Of a stretch of DNA of 64,000 bases, positions 1 through 9,063 are shown piece after piece. The translations under genes were made by a program, and so were the position numbers. The stretch's first letter is position 1. The number at the start of each line of letters is the position of its first letter. The DNA is from Dethiobacter sp. (lineage in GTDB: Bacteria; Bacillota; Dethiobacteria; Dethiobacterales; Dethiobacteraceae): contig JAGXRN010000081.1 of assembly GCA_018335875.1 (NCBI GenBank), positions 1 to 64,000 on the forward strand. Reading direction: 5' to 3'. Below the pieces are notes generated by a model. It was not told the DNA's origin. It did no database searches and saw nothing but the letters and a program-made list of their open reading frames with translations.

Positions 1-144
1 CATCTGGTCAATTACATCCGTTAAATTCTTTTCCAGTTCTTGGTGCGTCAACTTTCCTTGTTTGACCAGGGATCTCATGGTTTCTTTATACTGCTCCATT
101 AACCTTTGAATATCGTTCTCTTTACTGCCTTTGTTATTGTTCAT
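1..144 (-). CDS. Small hypothetical protein, cut by window edge
   Basis: Partial gene: 48 codons are visible from an ATG at 144 and the frame is still open at base 1. A strong ribosome binding site (AGGGGAGG) lies just upstream. The visible peptide is charged and rich in Asn, Lys, Glu and Gln with no cysteine or membrane segment, and is probably helical. I do not recognise a family. It is divergent from the DUF1540 gene that follows. Confidence 0.55.
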   Translation of the reverse strand, partial: MNNNKGSKENDIQRLMEQYKETMRSLVKQGKLTHQELEKNLTDVIDQM

Positions 145-353
145 GACCAAATCCTCCCCTCATATTAGGTAGAGCTTTGATCATATTGTATTTTATGGCA
201 ATGTGGTTGTCCAGCTTTTTTTCCTTAGCTATGCGTTTCCATTTAATGGTACATAAAAATCAATTACACCCGCTTTAGAAAATCTTTGGCAGGTATAAAG
301 TTACGCCGGCCAACAAAACATAAGTTCAGAAACATTTACAAGGAGGTTATGTT
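145..353. other. Divergent intergenic region, nothing firm
   Basis: AT-rich spacer between the edge gene (minus) and the DUF1540 gene (plus). It must hold both promoters, but I see no convincing -35/-10 pair and no inverted repeat. The perfect AGGAGGT ribosome binding site of the next gene is at about 341-347. Confidence 0.4.
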
Positions 354-530
354 ATGGATCCACGTGCAAGCCGTAAAGACAGCCCGATTACCAGGGTAAA
401 ATGTGTCGTTGACACCTGTGAATTTTATGATGCAGGTGACCGCTGTGTCGCTTCATCCATTGAAATTCAGCCACCCCATGCTTCAGACACTGAAGAGACC
501 GATTGCGCAACTTTCCGCCCCAAGAGCTGA
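354..530 (+). CDS. DUF1540 domain protein (58 aa)
   Basis: Short cysteine-containing protein with the DUF1540 pattern: Cys17, Cys22 followed by Phe-Tyr, Cys31-Val-Ala, then Thr/Asp-Cys51-Ala-Thr-Phe near the C-terminus. DUF1540 proteins are common in Clostridia and Bacilli, often linked to sporulation, and are thought to bind a metal. No enzymatic role is known. The ATG at 354 follows an ideal AGGAGGT at 7 nt spacing and a rho-independent terminator lies 10 bases after the stop, so this is a single-gene transcript. A 63-residue ORF overlapping it in another frame is a shadow. Confidence 0.85.
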   Translation: MDPRASRKDSPITRVKCVVDTCEFYDAGDRCVASSIEIQPPHASDTEETDCATFRPKS

Positions 531-540
531 TTCTTTTTTA

Positions 541-566
541 AGACGTGCGAAGGCACGTCTTTTTTT
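541..566 (+). terminator. Rho-independent terminator of the DUF1540 gene
   Basis: Perfect 8-bp stem (AGACGTGC / GCACGTCT) with a GAAG loop, followed on the plus strand by a run of T. The minus strand has no T run here, so it serves the DUF1540 gene. It abuts the sucD-like stop codon, which comes from the other direction. Confidence 0.88.
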
Positions 567-570
567 AATA

Positions 571-1443
571 TTACTTCCCTGTCAGCGCCTGTAAAAGGCC
601 GGGGACTTCACTTGGCCTGCCTGCAACGGGAGTCCCGGCTGATTTAAAAGCAGCAGCCTTGCTTTCCACTGTGCCAAAACCGCCTTTGCCCGTAATAGCT
701 CCGGCATGTCCCATCCTTCGCCCCGTGGGTGCGGTACGGCCGGCAAGATAAGCTACTACTGGCTTTGTCATCTCCCTGACATAGCTCGCTGCCTCTTCTT
801 CGGCGCTGCCGCCGATTTCACCGATGACAACCACAGCATCGGTGTGCTCATCAGCTTCAAATTCACTGAGTATTTTTGCCATACTTGTACCCACCACCGG
901 GTCCCCTCCCATTCCCACCATAGTGCTCTGTCCGAAGCCGGCTTCGTTAAGAACGCCGGCTATTTCATAGGAAAGGGTGCCGCTGCGGGAAATGATGCCA
1001 ATTCTGCCGGGTTTGAATAAATTTCCCGGCATAATCCCAAGCTTGCCGATGCCTGGGCTGATAATTCCCGGTGTGTTGGGCCCGATAAGCCAGGCGCCGG
1101 CAATTTCTGCTTGTCTTTTCATCTTAAGCACATCGTGCACAGGCACGTGTTCAGTTATCGCCACTATTAATTCTACACCTGCATCAACTGCTTCCAGCAC
1201 AGCGTCTCTGAGAAAAAGAGCAGAAACAAACAGGACAGCGGCATTGGCGCCGTGCTTCTCCACCGCTTCATAAACATCGTCATACACCGGTAGACCGCAG
1301 ATCTCTTCCCCGCCTCTGCCCGGTGTAACGCCAGCCACCAAATCGGTGCCGTAATCAAGCATCCATCTGGCCTGCACACTGCCAATCCGCCCGGTAATAC
1401 CTGAAACCACAGCTTTTAAACCTTCTTTGACAAATATACTCAT
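571..1443 (-). CDS. sucD: Succinyl-CoA ligase alpha-type subunit (ADP-forming)
   Basis: 290 aa, normal length for SucD. The N-terminal CoA-binding Rossmann domain (about 1-125, with a GITGRIGS motif) is followed by the ligase domain carrying the phospho-histidine segment RRMGHAGAI (His246, as in E. coli). The family makes an acyl-CoA from acid plus ATP or, in reverse, yields ATP from an acyl-CoA through a His-phosphate. Its beta partner is immediately upstream. Clustering with a semialdehyde dehydrogenase and aminotransferase suggests it recovers ATP from the acyl-CoA made by that route rather than serving a TCA cycle. The true acyl substrate is uncertain, since the beta subunit has an altered substrate loop. 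Confidence 0.88.
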   Translation of the reverse strand: MSIFVKEGLKAVVSGITGRIGSVQARWMLDYGTDLVAGVTPGRGGEEICGLPVYDDVYEAVEKHGANAAVLFVSALFLRDAVLEAVDAGVELIVAITEHVPVHDVLKMKRQAEIAGAWLIGPNTPGIISPGIGKLGIMPGNLFKPGRIGIISRSGTLSYEIAGVLNEAGFGQSTMVGMGGDPVVGTSMAKILSEFEADEHTDAVVVIGEIGGSAEEEAASYVREMTKPVVAYLAGRTAPTGRRMGHAGAITGKGGFGTVESKAAAFKSAGTPVAGRPSEVPGLLQALTGK

Positions 1444-1469
1444 TTATTCCACCCCGCACTCTGCTGTCA

Positions 1470-2600
1470 TTAATTGCCATCCATTAATTCGACAAGACGC
1501 CTGGCAGCCACTTCTGTCCTCACAGAGGAAACCACGGGAATACCGCCCTCTTCAAGTACACGCCAGCATTCTTCCTGCTTGTTGCCAAGAGCTTTAACAA
1601 CCAGCGGTGGCCGCGGCGACATTTCATTTATGGCACGGACAATCCCGGCAGCTCCTTTTTCTATGGGATTGACACCTCCATATAAATTGACCAGCAGGCC
1701 GCGTACTTTTTCGTGGCTGCATACCAGTTTTACTGCCCTGTACATCAGCTCTTCGGTGATACCGCCGCCTGTTTCCAGGAAGTTGGCAGGATTATGCCCT
1801 GCTTCCGCCAACAGGTCCATGGTGCACATGGCCAGCCCCGCCCCGCTGGCAATAATTCCGATATCCCCCTCCAGGCGGTAATAGGTCACACCTATATTGC
1901 GCGCTTCCATTTCAAGCGGATTGTCAAACTCCTGGGTTTCCTGCCATTGCTGCCTGTAGAGGGCATTGTCGTCCATCTCTACTTTGGCGTCGCCTGCTAC
2001 TACACGGCCGTCTGAAAGTACAGCCAGTGGGTTAATTTCAGCTACCAAAAGGTCTTTGTCAAAGAACATTTTAAGCAGCTTAAAAGCTACATTGGCCAGT
2101 TCATTTAAAATTTTTCCCCTTAAACCTCCCTGGCGCAGGAAAGGCCGCAGGCGGTAAAGAGGCGGCAGAGCGCAGGGATCAATCTCCAGACTGAACATTT
2201 TTTCAGGTTCAAGTTCTGCCACAGTTTCAATCTCCATGCCTCCTGAGGGAGAAAAAAGCATGACAATTTTTCCCCTGCCGTCAACCACCAGGCTAAGGAA
2301 CAGTTCCATATCTATTTCCATTTTTTCTTCCACCAGCAGTTTCATAACAGTGAATCCCTCGTGGTGCGCACCAAGCAAACTGCCGGCCACTGTCCCTGCT
2401 TCTGCTTCACTGTCCACAAGCTTAATCAAGCCTGCTTTTCCTCTCCCCCCCACCGGTACCTGCGCTTTTACAGCAGCACTGCCTCCCAGCACTTTTACCG
2501 CACCGGCGGCCTCTTGCGCCGTAGCTGCCACTTTTCCCTCAGGCACTGGAATCCCGTATTCCCTAAACAGCTGTTTACCCTGATATTCCTGTAGTTTCAT
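1470..2600 (-). CDS. sucC: Succinyl-CoA ligase beta-type subunit, divergent
   Basis: 376 aa from the ATG at 2600, which gives the canonical MKLQEYQGKQLF start and has AGGGAG 10 nt upstream; a longer in-frame start at 2636 adds 12 unlikely residues. ATP-grasp domain (about 1-235) followed by the CoA-ligase domain. The loop that in SucC reads GG(I/V)(V/M)RCD, and helps bind succinate in known structures, reads GGVNPIEKGA here (about 308-317). That suggests an acyl acid other than succinate. It pairs with the sucD-like gene 26 nt downstream. A strong sigma-70 promoter lies about 100 nt upstream, so the pair can be transcribed apart from the genes before it. Confidence 0.83.
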   Translation of the reverse strand: MKLQEYQGKQLFREYGIPVPEGKVAATAQEAAGAVKVLGGSAAVKAQVPVGGRGKAGLIKLVDSEAEAGTVAGSLLGAHHEGFTVMKLLVEEKMEIDMELFLSLVVDGRGKIVMLFSPSGGMEIETVAELEPEKMFSLEIDPCALPPLYRLRPFLRQGGLRGKILNELANVAFKLLKMFFDKDLLVAEINPLAVLSDGRVVAGDAKVEMDDNALYRQQWQETQEFDNPLEMEARNIGVTYYRLEGDIGIIASGAGLAMCTMDLLAEAGHNPANFLETGGGITEELMYRAVKLVCSHEKVRGLLVNLYGGVNPIEKGAAGIVRAINEMSPRPPLVVKALGNKQEECWRVLEEGGIPVVSSVRTEVAARRLVELMDGN

Positions 2601-2972
2601 AGCTTCTACACTCCCTAAAATTAGACACTGGCCCAACCGCTTAAAGATCGATATAAGAAAGCCTTTTGTACTCCTGCCCGCACGGATTTCCCTCAGTATA
2701 ATACATAACTTTTTCTTTCATATCAAGAATGAATGAAAAGTTGGTCTATGACCTGAGCCAGGCAGGCGCATCAGGTTCAGGGTGCTTGCAGATAGCATCC
2801 GGATAATTAAAATGGTCTCGCAAAATCGTTTTTCTGCCAGTTTACTGTGGTCATATTACCTCCCTGACAGTAATTTTTACCTGCCCTGCAAGTATTTGCA
2901 GGTTTCAAAGTTTTCTGTTTATTTGCGCAGCAGGCAAGGAGCCTCCCGCTGCTTACGGAAGCCTCCTGCTGT
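2601..2972 (-). other. Leader region with hairpins before sucC
   Basis: 372-base spacer. Reading along the minus strand after the dehydrogenase stop it holds: a perfect 7-bp stem-loop CCTGCAA/TTGCAGG at 2885-2902, a possible weak terminator; a 15-codon mini-ORF at 2854-2807 with an AGGGAGG site 4 nt before its ATG; an inverted repeat ACCTGA/TCAGGT within about 2750-2780; and then the sigma-70 promoter at 2698-2726. The mini-ORF may be chance. No riboswitch class was recognised with confidence. Confidence 0.4.
2698..2726 (-). promoter_or_regulatory. Sigma-70 promoter for sucC-sucD
   Basis: On the minus strand TTGATA, a 17-nt spacer, then TATTAT: five of six matches at each element with ideal spacing. 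The predicted transcription start is near 2691, giving a leader of about 90 nt before the sucC ATG at 2600. Confidence 0.75.
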
Positions 2973-4487
2973 TTATTTCCTGGCGATAGTTCCTTCCCAG
3001 GTGCTGACTTTATCTTTGCTGTCTTCTTCTGTAAACCATTTGCTTGTGACGCACTTTGCCTCAGTGTAAAAAGCAACGCCGTCTTTACCCATCACATGAA
3101 GATCGCCAAAGAAAGAATTCTTGTGCCCGGAGAACGGGAAGACAGAGATGGGGACAGGAATACCGACATTAACACCAACCATGCCTGCATGTGTCCTTCT
3201 GGTAAATTCCCTGGCATAATATCCGCTTTGAGTAAAGATGCAGGAGCCGTTGGCAAATTCACTGGCATTCATAATAGCAAGGCCATGCTCAAAATCTTTA
3301 ACGCGCTTGATGCAGTTCACAGGGCCAAAGATTTCACTTTTTCCCACGCTCATTTCAGGTGTAACATGGTCCAGGATTGTGGGCCCCAGATAAAATCCGC
3401 CCTCGTATCCTGCTATGGCTATATCTCTGCCGTCGAGGGCAAGCTCTGCCCCTTCTGCAATACCTTTGGCAATCCACTCAGAGACAAACTTTTTGTGTTC
3501 TGCTGAGACAACTGGGCCAAGGTCAGTGGAGGGGTCATATCCCGGGCCGACTTTAATCTCTTGAGCAAATTTCACCAGGTAATGAACCAACTCATCAGCA
3601 ACTTCTTCCTCCACACAGATGACAGGCAGAGCCATGCAGCGCTGGCCGGCGCAGCCAAAGCTGGAGTTGATGATGCGGCGGGCTGTAATATCAAGTATGG
3701 CATCTTTGAGGACTAAGGCATGGTTTTTCGCCTCGCAAAGGGCCTGTACCCGTTTCCCGTGTGCTGCGGCTGTGGCGTAGATATGCCTGCCCACAGATGT
3801 GGATCCCACATAAGATACGCCTTTGACATCAGGGTGTGAGAGGAATAGTTCAGCTTCATTGCGGCTGCAGGTAACAAGATTTACCACGCCTCTTGGCATT
3901 CCGGCTTCGATTAACAGCTCAAGCATCCTGATTGCTGTTTGCGGTACCAGGCTGGCTGCCTTTAAGACAAATGTGTTGCCGGTGGTGATGCAAAGTGGTA
4001 TCATCCAGCCAAAAGGAATCATACCGGGGAAGTTATAGGGAACAATTCCGGCAAACACACCCAGCGGTTCACGGTACATGACAGTGTCATGGCCTGCTGA
4101 GACGTTCATCAGTGAATCGCCCTGCATCAGCACAGGGGCGGCACAGGCGAGCTCCACCACTTCAATGGTCTTAATCACGTCGCCGCGGGCTTCATTAATA
4201 CTTTTGCCCAGTTCTGTGGATACCATTAAAACCAGCTCATCCAGGTTGTCTTCAATAACCTTTCTGAATCTGAACATTAACTGGGTGCGCTCTGAAACCG
4301 GTGTTGCCGACCAAGCCGGGAACGCTTTTTGTGCAGCATCCACTGCTTCGTTTACTTCTTCAACGGTGCAGCAGGGAGCTTCGGCAATTAATTTACCGGT
4401 ATTTGAATCGGTAACAGGCATATATCTTTCGGTCTTAGAATCTTTCCATTCCCCGTTCGCACAATACTTAAGCCTTTTAACTGACAT
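2973..4487 (-). CDS. mmsA: CoA-acylating methylmalonate/malonate-semialdehyde dehydrogenase
   Basis: 504 aa aldehyde dehydrogenase of the MmsA/IolA subgroup. Catalytic Cys284 lies in GCAGQRC, and the usual ALDH glutamate segment is replaced by CEAKNH (251-256), as in CoA-dependent MMSDH. The C-terminal block with PFSGHKNSFFGDLH matches the family hallmark. The family oxidises methylmalonate or malonate semialdehyde with NAD and CoA, releasing CO2 and propionyl-CoA or acetyl-CoA. The aminotransferase directly upstream would supply the semialdehyde from 3-aminoisobutyrate or beta-alanine. The gene lies 105 nt after the aminotransferase, in the same direction. Family confidence is high; the exact substrate is inferred. 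Confidence 0.9.
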   Translation of the reverse strand: MSVKRLKYCANGEWKDSKTERYMPVTDSNTGKLIAEAPCCTVEEVNEAVDAAQKAFPAWSATPVSERTQLMFRFRKVIEDNLDELVLMVSTELGKSINEARGDVIKTIEVVELACAAPVLMQGDSLMNVSAGHDTVMYREPLGVFAGIVPYNFPGMIPFGWMIPLCITTGNTFVLKAASLVPQTAIRMLELLIEAGMPRGVVNLVTCSRNEAELFLSHPDVKGVSYVGSTSVGRHIYATAAAHGKRVQALCEAKNHALVLKDAILDITARRIINSSFGCAGQRCMALPVICVEEEVADELVHYLVKFAQEIKVGPGYDPSTDLGPVVSAEHKKFVSEWIAKGIAEGAELALDGRDIAIAGYEGGFYLGPTILDHVTPEMSVGKSEIFGPVNCIKRVKDFEHGLAIMNASEFANGSCIFTQSGYYAREFTRRTHAGMVGVNVGIPVPISVFPFSGHKNSFFGDLHVMGKDGVAFYTEAKCVTSKWFTEEDSKDKVSTWEGTIARK

Positions 4488-4591
4488 TTTTCTGCTCCTT
4501 CATTCAGGCATAGGCATTTTTACTTGCTCTTGGACAATCAATCAGTGCTTTTCTGCCACGAAATTCCCTGCGTGTCCTGAGGCGGTCCGTG

Positions 4592-5965
4592 CTAGAGAGT
4601 GCCTAAGGATTCTTTAATCACGTTAACAATAAACTCAACATCATCGCTGGTGGTGGAAAACGGGGGTGAAAGTGTAAGCACATTATTGAAGCCCGGGATT
4701 GAGTCACCGTTTTTCCCGATTAGCAGGCCTCTTTTTTTACATTCGGCTATAACCTGAGCAACTTTAGCGGGTTCAGCCGCTTCCTTAGTCCTGCGATTCT
4801 CAACTAACTCAATTCCGGCTATAAAGCCGAAGCTCCTGATATCACCAACATTGGGATGGTCTTCAATTGCGGAGAGCTTGCTGCGCAGTTCCATTCCAAG
4901 CTGCCCGGCCCGTTCTACCAAGCCCTCTTCCTCCAATAGCTGCAGATTGCGCAAAGCCAGGGCACATGCAGCCGGGTTGCCGCCAAAAGTATTTATGTGG
5001 CGAAAATGCCGGTTTGTGCCGCTCCCCATAAATGTGTCTGCTATTTCGGCTTTTACCGCTGTGGCGGATAAAGGCAGATATGCGCTGGTAAACCCTTTAG
5101 CCATGGTCACAATGTCAGGCTTAATGCCGAAGTTTTGATACCCGAACTTTCTGCCTGACCGGCCAAACCCGCAAATCACTTCGTCAATGTGCAAGAGCAC
5201 TCCATACTTATTGCAGATTTCCTGCACCCGGGGCAGATACTCAGGGGGAGGCACTATTACGCCGCCGCCTGTGATGGCCGGCTCCATAATAACGGCTGCC
5301 ACTGTCTCTTCTCCCTCCCAGTTGATTACTTCATCAAACACTTCGGCGCACTCAAGATTACAGTGGCCATATGTCTTGCCAAAGGAGCAGCGGTAGCAGT
5401 AAGGTGGAGAAACATGCAAAAAGCCAGGGGCGAGGGGTTCATATATCACTTTACGAATAGACTGGCCGGTAGCGGCTAAGGAGCCCATGGTGTTGCCATG
5501 ATAGGCACGGTAACGGGAAATGATTTTATAACGGTTTGACTGACCTCTGTGGTGGTGATACTGGCGGACTAATTTAAAAGCAACCTCGTTTGCCTCCGAC
5601 CCGCTGTTGGAGTAGAAGATTCTATACTCCCCCCCCAGCCACTCACTGACCTTTTCAGAAAGTTCAATGGCCGGCACATGGCTTTGCGTCAGGGGATAGT
5701 AAGCAAGCATTTTAAGCTGCTCATAAGCCGCCTCCGCCAACTCATCCCGCCCGTAGCCGATGTTAACACACCAGAGGCCGGACATACCGTCAAGATAACG
5801 GTTCCCGTCTATATCAGTAATCCAGGAGCCCTTGCCTTCTGCAACAATCAAAGGATTAGGGTTATAAGGGGACATATGGTGCCACATGTAAGTACGGTCT
5901 TTTTCAAGCAACTCCTCCTTATCAGCATTGGAACGGCGCTGAGCATTCGCCTCATTTTTTGACAT
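4592..5965 (-). CDS. Class III omega-amino acid:pyruvate aminotransferase
   Basis: 457 aa PLP fold-type I enzyme. SGSEAN (121-126) binds cofactor phosphate, Asp261 in HIDEV contacts the pyridine nitrogen, and Lys290 in MAKGF forms the Schiff base. Overall it resembles beta-alanine:pyruvate and taurine:pyruvate aminotransferases, including a Cys-rich insertion at about 190-206. Because the next gene is an MMSDH, beta-alanine or 3-aminoisobutyrate (products of reductive pyrimidine breakdown) is the favoured donor. Taurine or GABA cannot be excluded, but no sulfoacetaldehyde gene is present. Cytosolic. The ATG at 5965 is followed upstream by pntB only 37 nt away, so it is probably co-transcribed with the transhydrogenase genes. 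Confidence 0.87.
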   Translation of the reverse strand: MSKNEANAQRRSNADKEELLEKDRTYMWHHMSPYNPNPLIVAEGKGSWITDIDGNRYLDGMSGLWCVNIGYGRDELAEAAYEQLKMLAYYPLTQSHVPAIELSEKVSEWLGGEYRIFYSNSGSEANEVAFKLVRQYHHHRGQSNRYKIISRYRAYHGNTMGSLAATGQSIRKVIYEPLAPGFLHVSPPYCYRCSFGKTYGHCNLECAEVFDEVINWEGEETVAAVIMEPAITGGGVIVPPPEYLPRVQEICNKYGVLLHIDEVICGFGRSGRKFGYQNFGIKPDIVTMAKGFTSAYLPLSATAVKAEIADTFMGSGTNRHFRHINTFGGNPAACALALRNLQLLEEEGLVERAGQLGMELRSKLSAIEDHPNVGDIRSFGFIAGIELVENRRTKEAAEPAKVAQVIAECKKRGLLIGKNGDSIPGFNNVLTLSPPFSTTSDDVEFIVNVIKESLGTL

Positions 5966-6002
5966 AAAAACCAGTCCTCCTATTGTCTTTTATTCGAATT
6001 GA

Positions 6003-7394
6003 TTATTTTTGTCCTTGAAGCTCTGCCGACAGTTTATCGAGCGTGACTGCGGCATTGCCAAGCACGAGGGACACATGGGGCATCGCATACAGCGTATTTT
6101 CCACGCCGGAATACCCCGGTTTTGTGTCAAGGTTATAAATGAGCACATGGCGTGCTTCGGCGACGTTTAAAACAGGCATGCCATAGATTGGGGTGCCCTC
6201 TGCAGTATTTGCCGCCGGGTTGATGACATCTGAGGCGCCCACCACAAGCACCAAATCGGTATCTCTAAACCTGTGATTTATTTCGCTCATTTCGCAGAGT
6301 TTTTCGTAAGGGACATCAGCTTCGGCAAGGAGGACGTTCATGTGTCCGGGCATACGGCCCGCCACCGGATGAATGGCGAATTTTACGTCAGCCCCTCCTT
6401 GTTCCAGCAGATCCATTATTTTTTTGACATGTACCTGAGCCTGTGCCGCAGCCATGCCGTAGCCGGGAACAATGATGACGCTTTGCGCGTTTCTCAGGAG
6501 GCCGACGGGCGCGATGCCCTGTTTTGAATTTATAAGAGCTGCTTGCCCGGAAGCGGATTTCACAGCACTTCCCTTATCAGGCATTACTGTTGTTCCCTGC
6601 AGCACACTGCTGAGAGACCGACTCATGGCAGAACACATGATTTTTGTCAGAATCAGGCCGGAAGCTCCAACAATTGCGCCCACGGCAACGAGAAGTGGCT
6701 CGGAGATGGTAAAGCCTAAGATGGCTGCTGCCAAACCTGAGCATGCGTTTAGCAGGGAAATGGTTATAGGCATATCAGCACCGCCTACCCTGATAGCGAA
6801 AATGATGCCCAAAACAACCGCCAAGCTTACAACCAGAGCCGACATTAACACAATTGCTTCGGGAAATAGGTAGGTTGATGATACGATGGCCAGTGCCCCT
6901 ATTGCGACGAGCAGTGTCCTTGACACAGGGTTATAGTAAGGAATAACAACGGGTTTTTGTGAAATGAGCAAATTAAGTTTGGCTGACGCTATTAGGCTGC
7001 CGCTGAGAGTTGCCCCGCCCACCAGAAGTGCCAGCTGGCTCGATGCCCTCATAGAAAAATCCATCTGGGCTGACCGTTCAATAATTTCAATGAGGGCCAC
7101 CAGTGCGGATGCCCCGCCTCCACAGCCGTTAAGCAAAGCTACCATTTGAGGCATTTTAATCATGGTCACCCTAACTGCCATGAGATAACCAACAACACCG
7201 CCTGCAGCGATAGCAACCCAAAGCAGCGGAACCTGTATGATTTCATTTCTATACAGTACATAGAGAATAGCGGCAAACATGCTAATTGCCGCCAACCGGT
7301 TCCCTTGCACCGCTGTTCTGGGAGAACTCATATACTTGATCCCCAGCAGTATAAGGCCTGAGAGAGTCACAGAAATGATATATGTTTCATTCAT
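6003..7394 (-). CDS. pntB: NAD(P) transhydrogenase beta subunit
   Basis: 463 aa, usual PntB length. The N-terminal two thirds are hydrophobic membrane helices (domain II). The C-terminal domain III (about 285-463) binds NADP(H), with VPGYGMAAAQAQ, a HPVAGRMPGHMN segment and GASDVINPAA. With PntAA and PntAB it couples hydride transfer between NADH and NADP to proton flux across the membrane. Finding it between an amino-acid catabolic block and a PucR regulator suggests redox balancing during growth on that substrate. The next gene upstream, pntAB, ends 10 nt before it. Confidence 0.95.
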   Translation of the reverse strand: MNETYIISVTLSGLILLGIKYMSSPRTAVQGNRLAAISMFAAILYVLYRNEIIQVPLLWVAIAAGGVVGYLMAVRVTMIKMPQMVALLNGCGGGASALVALIEIIERSAQMDFSMRASSQLALLVGGATLSGSLIASAKLNLLISQKPVVIPYYNPVSRTLLVAIGALAIVSSTYLFPEAIVLMSALVVSLAVVLGIIFAIRVGGADMPITISLLNACSGLAAAILGFTISEPLLVAVGAIVGASGLILTKIMCSAMSRSLSSVLQGTTVMPDKGSAVKSASGQAALINSKQGIAPVGLLRNAQSVIIVPGYGMAAAQAQVHVKKIMDLLEQGGADVKFAIHPVAGRMPGHMNVLLAEADVPYEKLCEMSEINHRFRDTDLVLVVGASDVINPAANTAEGTPIYGMPVLNVAEARHVLIYNLDTKPGYSGVENTLYAMPHVSLVLGNAAVTLDKLSAELQGQK

Positions 7395-7404
7395 TTTATA
7401 TACC

Positions 7405-7680
7405 TCAACTACTTCTAAACATTTTTAGCATTCTGTCTGTTACAACAAAGCCTCCCACGAGATTGATGGTGGCGAGGAAGATGGCAATGAAGCCAAAAAT
7501 CTTACTGTTGGACGATAGAGCAAACGCAGTGGAGACCAGGGAGCCAAGAATGGTTACTCCGGAAATAGCGTTTGTGCCGGACATTAAAGGGGTGTGAAGC
7601 AGCTGCGGGACGCTGCTGATAACTCTGTAGCCAAGTATTGCTGCAATAATAAAAATGAATAAAAGAAACAAAGAATCCAT
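7405..7680 (-). CDS. pntAB: NAD(P) transhydrogenase alpha-2 subunit
   Basis: 91 aa membrane protein with about three hydrophobic helices, including an HTPLMSGTNAISG segment typical of the C-terminal membrane part of PntA. In this split form domain I is the separate pntAA gene 15 nt upstream, as in many bacteria outside the enterics. It is tightly packed between pntAA and pntB. Confidence 0.93.
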   Translation of the reverse strand: MDSLFLLFIFIIAAILGYRVISSVPQLLHTPLMSGTNAISGVTILGSLVSTAFALSSNSKIFGFIAIFLATINLVGGFVVTDRMLKMFRSS

Positions 7681-7695
7681 AGCAAGTCTCCTTTC

Positions 7696-8880
7696 TTAGT
7701 CCAAACCCATTGCTTCTCTTGCTCCGGCATGTAAAAGTTTTCCATCTTTTGTCACAATAGATGAAGCAATAATCTCATCCTTTAAATCTATCTGGATACT
7801 TCCCTCTTTGATAAAATAGGATACAAAATTATAGATATTGCGTGCAAACATCCATGTTGAGCTCGTAGGGACCATGCCCGGGATATTTTTCGTGCCGTCT
7901 ATTGTGACATCATAACGCGTAACGATTTCACCACCCACGGTTAATTCACAGTTTCCTCCCTGGTCGATTGAAATATCTATTATTACAGAGCCGGGCTTCA
8001 TTTGTTTAACCATTTCTTCAGTAATAATGATCGGCGCCACTTTACCGGGCACCAGAGCTGAAGCTATGATTATATCCGCGTCCACTGCCATCTCCTGAAT
8101 AACGGCGCGCTCCCTGAGAAGCCATTCATCAGACAGCCTTTTTGCATATCCGCCTTCTCCCACCGCAACCTCTGCCGGGATACCTGTTTCTATCACTTTT
8201 ACACCAAGGCTCTTAGCGTGTTCAAGCGCATCTGGCCGTATATCCAAAGCATAGACGGCCGCTCCCAGCCTCTTTGCAGTTGCAGCTGCCTGCAAACCCG
8301 CAACTCCGGCACCAATCACAAGTACAGTAGCAGGCTTTATCATCCCAACTGCCGTACCCACCATGGGAACAAATTTAGTCAGCATGTTAGCTGCAACTAA
8401 AACGCTTTTATACCCTGCCACCGTACTCATTGAAGTCAATGCGTCCATTGCCTGAGCACGGGAGGTCCTTGGGATGCTGTCAAGCGTGAAACTTAAGACA
8501 CCTTTATCTGCAAGCTGCTTAACCATATTATGATTTGATGGCGCAGCAGGGTGTATAAATGTAACTAAGGTTTGACCGGGACGCAACATATCCACTTCAT
8601 GCATTTTGCACCCCTGGTTAAAGGCGGGTTCTTTAACTTTTAGGATAATATCAGAATTGCGAAATACCTCCTCCGGTCCACTGACGATTTCAGCGCCGGC
8701 TTTTTCATATTCGTCATCGGCAATAAATGAACCCTCTCCCGCACCTTCTTCAAATAATACTCTTGCGCCGCCGGCAATTAATGCTTCAATCGTTTCCGGA
8801 ATGGCAGAAACACGCCTTTCACCACTCATTATTTCTTTTGGAATGCCAAAGGTAAGTCCGCAAAACTGAAGGTTCGACAT
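7696..8880 (-). CDS. pntAA: NAD(P) transhydrogenase alpha-1 subunit
   Basis: 394 aa, close to the family norm for the split form. The alanine dehydrogenase/PNT fold has an NAD-binding Rossmann motif VIGAGVAGLQAA (about 180-190) and the family segment SRAQAMDALTSMSTVAGY. It is the first gene of a block pntAA-pntAB-pntB-aminotransferase-mmsA. The ATG at 8880 has an AGGAGG site upstream. The 243-bp divergent spacer to the PucR gene must carry its promoter, though I see no clear minus-strand -35/-10. Alanine dehydrogenase is an alternative for the fold alone, but the PntAB/PntB neighbours settle the call. Confidence 0.93.
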   Translation of the reverse strand: MSNLQFCGLTFGIPKEIMSGERRVSAIPETIEALIAGGARVLFEEGAGEGSFIADDEYEKAGAEIVSGPEEVFRNSDIILKVKEPAFNQGCKMHEVDMLRPGQTLVTFIHPAAPSNHNMVKQLADKGVLSFTLDSIPRTSRAQAMDALTSMSTVAGYKSVLVAANMLTKFVPMVGTAVGMIKPATVLVIGAGVAGLQAAATAKRLGAAVYALDIRPDALEHAKSLGVKVIETGIPAEVAVGEGGYAKRLSDEWLLRERAVIQEMAVDADIIIASALVPGKVAPIIITEEMVKQMKPGSVIIDISIDQGGNCELTVGGEIVTRYDVTIDGTKNIPGMVPTSSTWMFARNIYNFVSYFIKEGSIQIDLKDEIIASSIVTKDGKLLHAGAREAMGLD

Positions 8881-9063
8881 ATGAATTAATAACCTCCTCG
8901 GGTTTTAATAGTTGCTATACGATGTTAAGCTGGTTACAAGCTACACTTTCCATTTTCGTCAGTTCAAGTAAAAAACCCTTTTATCCCTTTTTAAATTATA
9001 TATAATTTTTCCAGATATTTCACTATACTTAAAGTAACACACTTAGTTTTGTTATGTTACAAA

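Noticed and set aside
403-594. 63-codon frame on the plus strand
   Set aside because: Overlaps the DUF1540 gene in another frame and runs through its terminator; no ribosome binding site.
2750-2800. Sequence on the minus strand resembling the TPP riboswitch core (ACCCTGAACCTGAT)
   Set aside because: The other conserved TPP elements (CTGAGA and the TAATxCCAGCGTAGGG half) are absent, and the stretch folds as a simple local hairpin. The sigma-70 promoter lies downstream of it, so it would not be in the sucC leader.
4078-4617. 179-codon open frame on the plus strand
   Set aside because: Antisense to the semialdehyde dehydrogenase gene; Ser/Thr-rich shadow translation.
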